Source: Anaerozeibacter sp031551775
GTDB lineage: Bacteria > Bacillota > Clostridia > Christensenellales > Aristaeellaceae
Direction: 5' to 3'
DNA: 64,000 nucleotides
Assembly: GCA_031551775.1 (NCBI GenBank)
Contig: JAVBND010000012.1
Coordinates: forward strand, 1-64,000
Position numbers and translations under genes: made by a program. The notes below the pieces were generated by a model. That model was not told where the DNA came from. It saw only the letters and a program-made list of their open reading frames with translations, and did not search any database. This document shows positions 33,630 to 41,289 of this stretch, one piece after another. The stretch's first letter is position 1. Each line of letters begins with the position of its first letter.

Positions 33630-35736
33630 TGGCTTTGGCGCACAGGTTTTGTGCGGCCTGCTCGGCGTCGATCTCGCCCGCGAAGAACGGCGCGCTCTCG
33701 CTCACGATCATCTGGTACAGCGTGAAATCCGGGATCACGGGGGTTGTCAGTCGCTCGATCATGCCGCGCAGTTGCTCCTGCTGCGCCTTGCCGAGGGCTT
33801 TCCAATCGGCCAAGCCCGGGGTTTCCTCTTCGCGCGCCTGCTGGGCGGCAAGCGCCTTCGCGTTCACCGGCAGCCCTTCAAACAGATCGGCCGTCTGGCC
33901 CTCTTCACTTAGCATGTATTCGACAAACCTCAAGCCCGCCTCGCCATGCGCCGAACTTTTGTTCAGTCCCAGCACCAACATGGGCACAAAACAGCCTTCC
34001 GCCTGTCCGGGCAGCGGCGCGAAGCCGCCTTCCGCCTGAGATACCAGCGCGCTGTTGGGGTGTCTCGCGCTATCAAGGCCGCGCAACAGGTAGGGGAGCT
34101 GCTTTTGTATGCCATCGCGCATGTTGACGACGCCTCTGCTCTCTTCAAGGCTGTTGTACCCAAGCGCCGGACGGTACGGGTTCCAGTCCCACGCAAAGGC
34201 CGCCCCTTCCGGTTCAGATCCCGGCAGCAACGCCGACGGGGCGCGGATCGCCTTGAGCGCCGTCAGGAACGCCTCGATCTTCGCTTGGTCGAGCCATCCG
34301 TCCTTGGCAAACCACGCGGGCGCGCAGCTTACGTAAAACGTGCCGATCAATGCATCAACGTCCGTGTAGGCAGCCGGAACATCCGTGTTTGCCCGCGCCC
34401 AATCCGCCATATCCTCAAGCGTGTTCATTGCGCGCACATCGCCCCAGAGGCTGGGCAACAGGAACCGTGTGGGTACGGCGGAGATTGCGTCTCCCGCCTT
34501 GAACGCGCCCGCCACGTTGCCCAGAAGCGCGCCCGATTCGATCATCGGCTCAGCCACGCCCGACAAATCCATCAGCACGCCCTTGTCGAGGTAGCTTAGA
34601 ACCGGCAATCCGTCAAGCACCATAATGTCCGGCCCCTTCCCGGCGAGCAACTGCGTGTTCAGCGTACGGATGACGTCGTCCCGGGTGACGGCGGTGCCCT
34701 CCGGCAACACCACGTCGATATCCACCATCACGTCCGGATGTTGTTTCTGGAATTGGTCCGCGCACGCCCGAAGCGTGGCGCTGTCGTAGAGCGTGAACAC
34801 GCTGAGCACCGTGCCGGGTTCAGTGGCCGCGTCCTCGTCATAGCGATACCGCATCAGCAACATGTTTCCCTCTTGCCAATAGGCGACGACGGGGTTGTCC
34901 TCCTGATCGAACAGCAACGCCCGCGCCTCCACGTCAGGTCTGCTTGCGGTCATGAGCCTGCCGTCGGCAATCTTCGTAATCAGCGTACCGCCCGCGTTCA
35001 CCTGGTACAGCCCGTCCGGGCAAATGCTGTACAGCGCGCCCTTCGCGTCGTAACCGACGACCGCGTAAGCGGCGGCGCCCGGCAGCGGGAGCGTTCGAAG
35101 AACCAGCCCGGAATCGATATCGAGCACGGTAATCAGGTTGTCCCGCGCCGAATAGACGGCCATCTCGTTTGCGTGCGCCGCCATGGACGTGCCGCCCGAG
35201 ACGGCATACCTTTGCAGCGTTTTGCCCTCCGCCGAAAACCGATACGCTTCCGTCTCGCTCAGGCCAAGCAGTTCACCGGAAGGCAGTACGCACATCACCA
35301 AGCGATCCGAGCCTGTGTCCAGCCGTTGATCCAGTTGCACGCGCGTGGACTGCCCGTCCGCGATCAGCTCAATGTAGGGATGGTGTTCTTCATTCACCAT
35401 CGCCCACCCGGACGCAAGATACAGTGCGCCGCCTTCGCCCGCGCCAATCCAGTTGACGCCGCCCTGGGCGGGCGAAGCATTTTCATCGTGCCCGGTTTCA
35501 AGCTGCTCAAGGGCATTTAAATCCGTGCCCGCGATCAGCTTTTCGCCGCTCCCATCCACGCCATAGATCCTGCCACCCGCACCGGCAAAGGCCAGCGCCC
35601 CACCCATCGGGAGGTCTATGGGCGTTTCCACGTACCGCCCCATCGCGACCCTGCCCTCAGCGGCCAGCGCTGTGCCGCCCAGGCACAGCGCCAGGCACAG
35701 CGCCAGGCAGATACTCCTCATCAAATTTCTTCTCAT
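33610..35736 (-). CDS. Propeller-like/solute-binding fusion protein 2
   Basis: A 708-residue exported protein. A signal peptide without a lipobox (ICLALCLALCLGGTALAAEG) is followed by about 310 residues of repeating beta-strand units (GGRIYGVDGSGEKLIAG, GGALYLASG, DAKGALYSICPDGLYQVNAGG) that look like an NHL/WD-type propeller. The C-terminal ~390 residues are a family 1 solute-binding domain (TVLSVFTLYDSATLRACADQ, GKGPDIMVLDGLPVLSYLDKG). It is paralogous to the protein encoded at 35749-37989. RBS AGGAGG. The propeller could sense or gate ligand binding; this is inference. Confidence 0.78.
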   Translation of the reverse strand: MRRNLMRSICLALCLALCLGGTALAAEGRVAMGRYVETPIDLPMGGALAFAGAGGRIYGVDGSGEKLIAGTDLNALEQLETGHDENASPAQGGVNWIGAGEGGALYLASGWAMVNEEHHPYIELIADGQSTRVQLDQRLDTGSDRLVMCVLPSGELLGLSETEAYRFSAEGKTLQRYAVSGGTSMAAHANEMAVYSARDNLITVLDIDSGLVLRTLPLPGAAAYAVVGYDAKGALYSICPDGLYQVNAGGTLITKIADGRLMTASRPDVEARALLFDQEDNPVVAYWQEGNMLLMRYRYDEDAATEPGTVLSVFTLYDSATLRACADQFQKQHPDVMVDIDVVLPEGTAVTRDDVIRTLNTQLLAGKGPDIMVLDGLPVLSYLDKGVLMDLSGVAEPMIESGALLGNVAGAFKAGDAISAVPTRFLLPSLWGDVRAMNTLEDMADWARANTDVPAAYTDVDALIGTFYVSCAPAWFAKDGWLDQAKIEAFLTALKAIRAPSALLPGSEPEGAAFAWDWNPYRPALGYNSLEESRGVVNMRDGIQKQLPYLLRGLDSARHPNSALVSQAEGGFAPLPGQAEGCFVPMLVLGLNKSSAHGEAGLRFVEYMLSEEGQTADLFEGLPVNAKALAAQQAREEETPGLADWKALGKAQQEQLRGMIERLTTPVIPDFTLYQMIVSESAPFFAGEIDAEQAAQNLCAKANAYLSQ

Positions 35737-35748
35737 TGCGGCCTCCTG

Positions 35749-37989
35749 TTACTCCGAAAGGTACGCGTTGGCCTTGGTCGCGATATTGGCCGCGGCTTGC
35801 CCGGCCGAAATCTTGCCCGCGAAGAAGGGCGCGGATTCTTGGGTCACCATCTGATGAAGCGTAAAGTCCGGCAGCGAGGGCGTTTGAAGCGCGTCGATGA
35901 TCCCGCGCAACTGCTTGCGCATGTCCTCACTTAGCCACGCCTCCTCAAAGCCCATGTCCTCAAGGGACCAACCCGTCACGCCGCCTGTCGAGGTTTGCGT
36001 ACTCGCGAGCGCAGCGCCCAGCGTCTCCTCGTTGACCGGGAATCCATGGGTCCCGAACGCCGTCTCAAGCGCCTGCACATCCGCCGACAGCGCCGCAAGC
36101 ACGAATTCCTTGGCAATGTCCGCGTTTGCGCTGCCCGCGTTGACGCCCAGCACCAAGTATGGCATGTACACGCCCTGCGCCTGCCCCGGCATCGGCATGA
36201 AAGCGCACTCCGGCATTTGTGCGGCCACCGCGCCCGGCGTGGAAGCGTCCTGCATGCCCCTGAGCACGTATGGGAAAAACCGTGTCTTGTGAAGCGCGAC
36301 GAAGGAGTGGGTTTCAGGGTAGTAGCCCTTGCTGTAGTTTTTCCGGTAGGGATCCCACTCGCTCGGCAGCGTCTCAGAGATTTCCGCCATGGCTCTCTTG
36401 ATGTCGAAATTGAGTTCGGACGCCACTTTGTCATCGTTCCAATCTCCGCGAATGTCCTTGAGCAGCGTCAAAAACTCCGCCAGCTTTGCTTCATCGAGCC
36501 GCCCTGCCTCATTTTTCCAGGCGGGCGCGCAGGCTAAGAAAAACTCGTTGATCAGGTCCGTTGGCTCTATGAAGTACGTGGGGATTTGATCGGGATTTTG
36601 GGCCGCCCATCCGGCGATTTCGGCCATGGTTTCTTCGCCGGTCAAGTTCCCCCAGAGCGTGGGCAGCAGGAACCGGGTGGGCACGGCGGGGATCGCTCCG
36701 TCTTTTTCGAACGCGCCCGTCACGTTCTTGAGCAGCCTTCCCTCCTCCATCAGCGGCCTAAGCACATCCGACAGGTCAAGCAGCACACCCTTGTCGAGGT
36801 AGCTTTGAACGGGCAGTTCGTCCAGCATGATCACGTCCGGTCCCTTTCCGGCCAGAATTTCGGTGTTCAGCGTGCGGATCGCGTCGTCCCGCGTGATGGC
36901 CGCGCCCTCCGGCAGCGCCACGACCAGGTTCACCTTGGCTTGCGGATTCCGGTCTTGCGTAAGCGCGACGGCCTCGCGCAATGTGTCGTTGTCGTAGAGC
37001 GTGAACACGCTGATCTGCGCGGTGGGCTCGGTGGGTATGCTTTGGTCGAACTTGTAGGCATAGAGCAATTCTTGCCATGTGGTAAGGTCCGCGAACCGAA
37101 CCACCGGCTCGCCGTCCGCGTCGAAGATCAGGCCGCCCAGCATGAGCGAGGGCTTGCTGAGCGAATTCAGGGTGCCGTCGATCATCCTCGTCATCAGCGA
37201 GCCGCCCGCGGTCACGGTGAAGATGCCCGCCTTGGTCGCCATGTACAGGCTGCCGTCCGGGCCGTAGGCTATGGGCATGTCGAAATCGGCGTCCTCCGGC
37301 GCGGGAAAAACGCGCAGCGCCTCGCCGGTCTCAATGTCGAAGATGCTTACCTGTCCGGCCATCTGCTCATACACCGCGAATTCTTTTCCGCTGGCCGCTA
37401 TACCGATGCCGCCCTTAACGCTGTACTTGCTCACCTGCTTGCCGTCGGGGGAAAAGCGCCGCGCCTGTGAATCGCCTCGGCACTGTACCAGCATGTCGCC
37501 GGCATCCGTCACGGCCAAGCTCATGGCGCTCATCCGCTTGTCCTGATCCGCCTGAAGAACCACGCGCTCGGATACGCCGTCACGGATGCGCTCGACCCAC
37601 AGCGCCTGCGCGCCGTCGGAACCCGAAATTCCGGCGTCGGCGCGGTCTGTACCGGCGCCCGTAGTGGGCACGATGTAGAGGCTACCGTCCGGGCCGACCG
37701 TGAAGTTGTAGACGTACTCCATCGGGCACAGCGCCGCGTCATGGCCGCTCTCGCGCCCCTCCCAGCTTTGACCGTCCTTGCTCACGTAGACAGTTGTGCC
37801 ATCGCTGCTCAGCGCGTACATCTCGCCGCCCGCCTGGGCGTACACGCTGCTCCCTTCCCCGGGAAGAGCGAGCGCCTTTTCCATGTACCGCCCCATGGCG
37901 ACCTTGCCTTCCGCTGCCATCGCGGAGCCGCCCAGGCACAGCGCCAGACACAGAACCAGACAAATCAACCTCAAACAATTATTGCGCAT
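35749..37989 (-). CDS. Propeller-like/solute-binding fusion protein 1
   Basis: A 746-residue exported protein with the same two-part plan as its downstream paralogue. The signal peptide ends GGSAMAAEG, without a lipobox cysteine. The N-terminal ~330 residues hold repeated units with aspartate/glycine turns (GGEMYALSSDGTTVYVSKDG, VGPDGSLYIVP, YGPDGSLYMATKAGIFTV) and end in a solute-binding domain (ISVFTLYDNDTLREAVALT, GKGPDVIMLDELPVQSYLDKG). The last 50 residues (PDFTLHQMVTQESAPFFAGK) are close to those of the paralogue. The start at 37989 has AAGGAGG 5 nt upstream. First gene of the seven-gene operon. Confidence 0.78.
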   Translation of the reverse strand: MRNNCLRLICLVLCLALCLGGSAMAAEGKVAMGRYMEKALALPGEGSSVYAQAGGEMYALSSDGTTVYVSKDGQSWEGRESGHDAALCPMEYVYNFTVGPDGSLYIVPTTGAGTDRADAGISGSDGAQALWVERIRDGVSERVVLQADQDKRMSAMSLAVTDAGDMLVQCRGDSQARRFSPDGKQVSKYSVKGGIGIAASGKEFAVYEQMAGQVSIFDIETGEALRVFPAPEDADFDMPIAYGPDGSLYMATKAGIFTVTAGGSLMTRMIDGTLNSLSKPSLMLGGLIFDADGEPVVRFADLTTWQELLYAYKFDQSIPTEPTAQISVFTLYDNDTLREAVALTQDRNPQAKVNLVVALPEGAAITRDDAIRTLNTEILAGKGPDVIMLDELPVQSYLDKGVLLDLSDVLRPLMEEGRLLKNVTGAFEKDGAIPAVPTRFLLPTLWGNLTGEETMAEIAGWAAQNPDQIPTYFIEPTDLINEFFLACAPAWKNEAGRLDEAKLAEFLTLLKDIRGDWNDDKVASELNFDIKRAMAEISETLPSEWDPYRKNYSKGYYPETHSFVALHKTRFFPYVLRGMQDASTPGAVAAQMPECAFMPMPGQAQGVYMPYLVLGVNAGSANADIAKEFVLAALSADVQALETAFGTHGFPVNEETLGAALASTQTSTGGVTGWSLEDMGFEEAWLSEDMRKQLRGIIDALQTPSLPDFTLHQMVTQESAPFFAGKISAGQAAANIATKANAYLSE

Positions 37990-38043
37990 AAGATCCTCCT
38001 TAAAATCGTCCACAACATCAAGACCACCGGTGACCATGAGCCC

Positions 38044-38118
38044 ATCATACCAACCGTTGATCTAAATACCTTCTAAAAACAGAAATTAGATGAAAATTAG
38101 ATGCTTTGGGTGTACAAT
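38044..38118. promoter_or_regulatory. Divergent promoters with tandem 11-bp PhoB-box-like repeats
   Basis: Plus direction: two direct repeats AAATTAGATG at 38083-38092 and 38094-38103 (11-bp period) lie 8-9 bp before the -10 TACAAT (38113-38118) of the response-regulator gene. Minus direction: TTTTAGA (38078-38072) and ATTTAGA (38067-38061), also at 11-bp period, lie about 8-11 bp before the -10 TATGAT (38049-38044) of the transporter operon. Neither promoter has a proper -35. This is the geometry of promoters activated by OmpR/PhoB-type regulators, so the regulator encoded next door probably controls both. Confidence 0.72.
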
Positions 38119-38143
38119 GTTCCCATGGCGAGGAGGTATACGA

Positions 38144-38818
38144 ATGCGAATCCTGATCGTAGAGGACGACGCGGGGCTGGCGCACGGTTTGTCATTTCAC
38201 CTAAGACACGCCGGGTTTGAGGTGGATGCGTGCGGCGACGGCCTTACGGGGCTAGCGGCAGCCGCGTGCGGCAAGTACGAGCTGATCCTGCTTGACCGGA
38301 TGCTGCCGGAACTTGACGGCGCGCAGATTGTGCGCAAGCTCCGGGAACAGCACATCGCAACGCCCGTGCTGATGATCACGGCGATGGCCGGAATCGACGA
38401 CCGCGTGGACGGCCTGGACGCCGGCGCGGACGACTACCTTGTGAAGCCGTTTGCGATGGAGGAACTGCTGGCGCGCGTGCGCGCGCTTGGGCGGCGCACG
38501 CCCATGCTCTCGGAACCCGACCGCCTTGAGTACGCGAACATGGTTCTAAATGAAGGCAGAGGGTTCTTGCAAGGTGAGCGCGGCCACACCTGTTCGCTCA
38601 GCAAGCGCGAGGCCAGCCTGCTCGTGCAGTTCATGCGCAATCCCGGCCAGACCTTGACCCGCGAGCTTCTGCTCGCGCGCGTTTGGGGCGACGCGCCGAT
38701 TGAGGGCGGGAATCTGGACAACTACATCTATTTTCTCAGAAAGCGGCTCAAGGCGGTAAACGCGAACGCCGGGATTGCCACCGTGCGCGGGCTCGGCTTT
38801 CGATTGGAGAAAATATGA
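38144..38818 (+). CDS. OmpR/PhoB-family response regulator
   Basis: A 224-residue regulator. The receiver domain has the acidic pair EDD (7-9), phospho-Asp51 in LILLDRMLPELDG and Lys in DDYLVKPFAMEEL. The C-terminal winged helix shows LSKREASLLVQFMRNPGQTL and GGNLDNYIYFLRKRL, typical of OmpR-type DNA binding. The ATG at 38144 has AGGAGG 7 nt upstream. It overlaps the kinase gene by 4 bp. Its likely targets are the tandem repeats at 38057-38104. Confidence 0.93.
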   Translation: MRILIVEDDAGLAHGLSFHLRHAGFEVDACGDGLTGLAAAACGKYELILLDRMLPELDGAQIVRKLREQHIATPVLMITAMAGIDDRVDGLDAGADDYLVKPFAMEELLARVRALGRRTPMLSEPDRLEYANMVLNEGRGFLQGERGHTCSLSKREASLLVQFMRNPGQTLTRELLLARVWGDAPIEGGNLDNYIYFLRKRLKAVNANAGIATVRGLGFRLEKI

Positions 38819-40083
38819 TTCGGGCATTGCGAAGGAAGCTGGCGCTGCTGCTGATCGCCTTTATTGCGCTCGTGGTCTTGTGTACGGCAGGCGCGGCGCT
38901 CGCCATATCCGAGCATCAGCTAAGTATGCGCGAGCAGGCGCGTTTCTTGGCCCATGCGGATCAGGTCGCACAGGACGTAGGCATTGGCCGGTTGATTGAG
39001 AGCGCGCAGCTCGCGAAGACCGAAGCGGCAAACGATCTGATCATCTCGATCCTGGACAACGGCGGCCCCATCGCGTTTCGCGGCGGCTGGCGGCCTCTGA
39101 CCGAGCGGAGCACACTCATCGCGCGCGCAATGGCGTCCGCGCCCGAGGCCGCGCAGAGGTGGGACGGCGCCGTCACGGGCGATCACGGCGAGCGCTACCT
39201 CGCGGCCGTACGCCGCATCAGCGGGTACCGCAGCGCGCAGGCCGTGGTGATGCTTCAGGACATGCGAATGGAGGATGCCCAGCGCCTTAAGCAGCGGTTC
39301 ATGTTCGCGGGCGTCGCGCTTGCGGCGCTGGCTGTGCTCGCGCTTTTCAGTTGGTTTTTTACCGGCCGGGCCATGCGTCCGATCGAGGAGGCGCACAAAA
39401 AACAAAACCAGTTTGTGGCCGCCGCGTCGCACGAACTCAGGACGCCGCTGCAGGTGATCCACACCGCCATGGAGGCCAAGAAACTGAATCCACCCGACGC
39501 CGAGCGCTTTACCGAGCAGATCTTTACCGAGCTTACGCACATGGGCAAACTGACGCAGGACCTGCTCATCCTGACCGCCGCGCCCAATGGGAAGAGGGGC
39601 AAAGGCGATCCGGTTGAGTCCGGCGCGCTCATTTTGCGCGCCTTCGATCAGCACAGCGCCGCCGCCGCGCAAAAGGGCGTGAAACTATCCCTTCCAAATC
39701 CGCCCGCGCCGCTGCCGCTGCTCGAAGGGAACGAGCTCATGCTTCAGCGCGCGCTCAACGTGCTGATCGACAACGCGATCTGCTATACTCCATCAGGCGG
39801 TCATGTGACAGTTGCGGTCTCTATGCATTCGCGAACTATCGAGATCTCCGTTCAGGACGATGGCCCTGGGATTGCCCCGGAACATCGTCCGCACATCTAT
39901 GAACGATTTTACCGTTCTGACAAGAGCCGCACGGACCGCGCGCACAGCGGCCTCGGGCTTTCGATCGCCCGGCAGATCATCGTCAATCATGGCGGTCAAT
40001 TGACCTATAGCCCCGTTAAACCCCACGGAAGCCGGTTCACCATGATCCTTCCGCTCATCCAGAAGAATGCTGAAAAGATTTGA
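38815..40083 (+). CDS. Sensor histidine kinase
   Basis: A 422-residue kinase with two transmembrane segments (about residues 8-33 and 163-184) bracketing an extracellular domain of ~130 residues, then the H-box AASHELRTPLQVIH, N-box LNVLIDNAICYTP, G1 QDDGPGIAPEH, F-box YERFYRSDKSR and G2 SGLGLSIARQI. It is encoded in one unit with its response regulator. The AT-rich hairpin AAAGATTTG/CAAATCTTT that spans its stop codon may be a weak 3' end. Confidence 0.92.
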   Translation: MIRALRRKLALLLIAFIALVVLCTAGAALAISEHQLSMREQARFLAHADQVAQDVGIGRLIESAQLAKTEAANDLIISILDNGGPIAFRGGWRPLTERSTLIARAMASAPEAAQRWDGAVTGDHGERYLAAVRRISGYRSAQAVVMLQDMRMEDAQRLKQRFMFAGVALAALAVLALFSWFFTGRAMRPIEEAHKKQNQFVAAASHELRTPLQVIHTAMEAKKLNPPDAERFTEQIFTELTHMGKLTQDLLILTAAPNGKRGKGDPVESGALILRAFDQHSAAAAQKGVKLSLPNPPAPLPLLEGNELMLQRALNVLIDNAICYTPSGGHVTVAVSMHSRTIEISVQDDGPGIAPEHRPHIYERFYRSDKSRTDRAHSGLGLSIARQIIVNHGGQLTYSPVKPHGSRFTMILPLIQKNAEKI

Positions 40084-40115
40084 AAGTCAAATCTTTGCCC
40101 TTGCACGCCAAATTG

Positions 40116-40144
40116 TTGACATCCATCTGCGTTTGTGATATGCT
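40116..40144 (+). promoter_or_regulatory. Promoter of the speD leader/structured RNA
   Basis: Perfect TTGACA (40116-40121), a 17-bp spacer and TATGCT (40139-40144). It lies about 360 bp before speD. Confidence 0.8.
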
Positions 40145-40150
40145 GCTTTC

Positions 40151-40474
40151 GGTTTGTTTTCAGGGTTTGTGGAAACGCTATGACAAGAACTTCGACCCTC
40201 CCCGCTGACGGATGGGGATAATGGCCGCGGACAGCCGGGTCGGACTGCCGGATGGCAACGCCAAAGTTGCCTTTATTGATTGGGTTAAAAGCCCGAATTT
40301 TGTAAGTCTGACGTGTAGCCGACTTGCGAAACGGTCAATAAGAGTGGTAAAAGCAAGTTCTTGCTATATAGACTCTGAAACAACAGGCGGCCCGCGCGGG
40401 GCATTTTCGCGCAGGGCCGGATGATGGTTTGACGGTTTCAGGCATGTCGCGCGCAGCGGCACGCCTGTTTTTTT
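40151..40474 (+). ncRNA. Large structured RNA or leader upstream of speD
   Basis: About 320 nt between a sigma-A promoter and a terminator, with no open reading frame of note and many stable hairpins: TCCCC/GGGGA near 40200-40220, GGCAAC/GTTGCC near 40253-40270, AGCAAG/CTTGCT near 40351-40364, and CTGAAAC (40375-40381) with GTTTCAG (40435-40441) enclosing a GC-rich arm. The 5' half (CGACCCTCCCCGCTGACGG and following) gives me an impression of the conserved raiA-type noncoding RNA of Clostridia, but I cannot confirm this. It is either a free-standing ncRNA or a polyamine-operon riboswitch-like leader. Confidence 0.6.
40439..40474 (+). terminator. Terminator of the structured RNA, just before speD
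   Basis: CAGGCATG (40439-40446) pairs with CACGCCTG (40460-40467) with one mismatch and is followed by seven T's (40468-40474). Its left arm shares CAG (40439-40441) with the GTTTCAG arm of an upstream stem, so the two stems compete, as in attenuators. Confidence 0.8.
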
Positions 40475-40507
40475 GTGCGATTAAGGTGGCGGAGGGCGGT
40501 TCACACC

Positions 40508-41269
40508 ATGGAACAACTAAAGCTGTACGGATTCAACAACCTGACCAAGTCACTGAGCTTCAACATCTACGATGTGTGCTATGCCAAGACGGCGCGCGAG
40601 CAGCGCGACTATGTGGCCTACATTGACGAGCAGTACAACTCCGAGCGGCTGACCGGCATCCTGCTGCACGTGACCGACATGATCGGCGCGACGGTTTTGA
40701 ACGTCTCCAAGCAGGACTACGATCCGCAGGGCGCGTCGGTGACCATCCTGATCGCCGAGGAATCCATGCGCCCCAAGGCGCTGGGCGAAGTGGTGCTTGC
40801 GCACCTGGACAAGAGCCATGTGACCGTGCACACGTACCCGGAGTTTCACCCCGACACCTCGATTGCGACCTTCCGCGTGGACATCGACATCGCCACTTGC
40901 GGCGAGATCACGCCGCTTCGAACGCTCGACTACATGATCGGGTCGTTTGATTCGGACCTCATCACCATGGACTACCGCGTGCGCGGGTTCACGCGCAACC
41001 TGGGCGGACAGAAGGTGTTCATGGACCACCGGATCTCCTCCATTCAGGACTTCATCGACGACGCCGTGATTGAAAAATACGACGCGATCGATGTCAACGT
41101 ATACCAGAGCAACCTGTTCCACACGAAGATGCTCATCAAAGAAGTGGACCTTCAAAATTACCTGTTCAAGACCGATGTGTATGAAATCGCGCCCAAGACG
41201 CGGCTTCAAATTACGAACAGTTTGCGCCAGGAAATGATCGAGATCTTTAGCGGCCAGAATGTCTATTGA
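40508..41269 (+). CDS. speD: S-adenosylmethionine decarboxylase
   Basis: A 253-residue proenzyme of the long bacterial (E. coli-type) class. The self-cleavage site with the serine that becomes pyruvoyl is in LDKSHVTVHTYPEFHPD. The N-terminal KLYGFNNLTKSLSFNIYD and C-terminal FKTDVYEIAP blocks are also typical. It supplies decarboxylated SAM, the aminopropyl donor for SpeE. The ATG at 40508 follows GGAGGGCGG. First gene of a six-gene polyamine operon. Confidence 0.93.
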   Translation: MEQLKLYGFNNLTKSLSFNIYDVCYAKTAREQRDYVAYIDEQYNSERLTGILLHVTDMIGATVLNVSKQDYDPQGASVTILIAEESMRPKALGEVVLAHLDKSHVTVHTYPEFHPDTSIATFRVDIDIATCGEITPLRTLDYMIGSFDSDLITMDYRVRGFTRNLGGQKVFMDHRISSIQDFIDDAVIEKYDAIDVNVYQSNLFHTKMLIKEVDLQNYLFKTDVYEIAPKTRLQITNSLRQEMIEIFSGQNVY

Positions 41270-41289
41270 CGGGAAGGGGGGGCAGGCGC

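Noticed and set aside
40145..40474. SAM riboswitch or T-box in front of speD
   Set aside because: I could not find the SAM-I core or the T-box sequence AGGGTGGNACC. The region is therefore listed only as a structured RNA of unconfirmed class.
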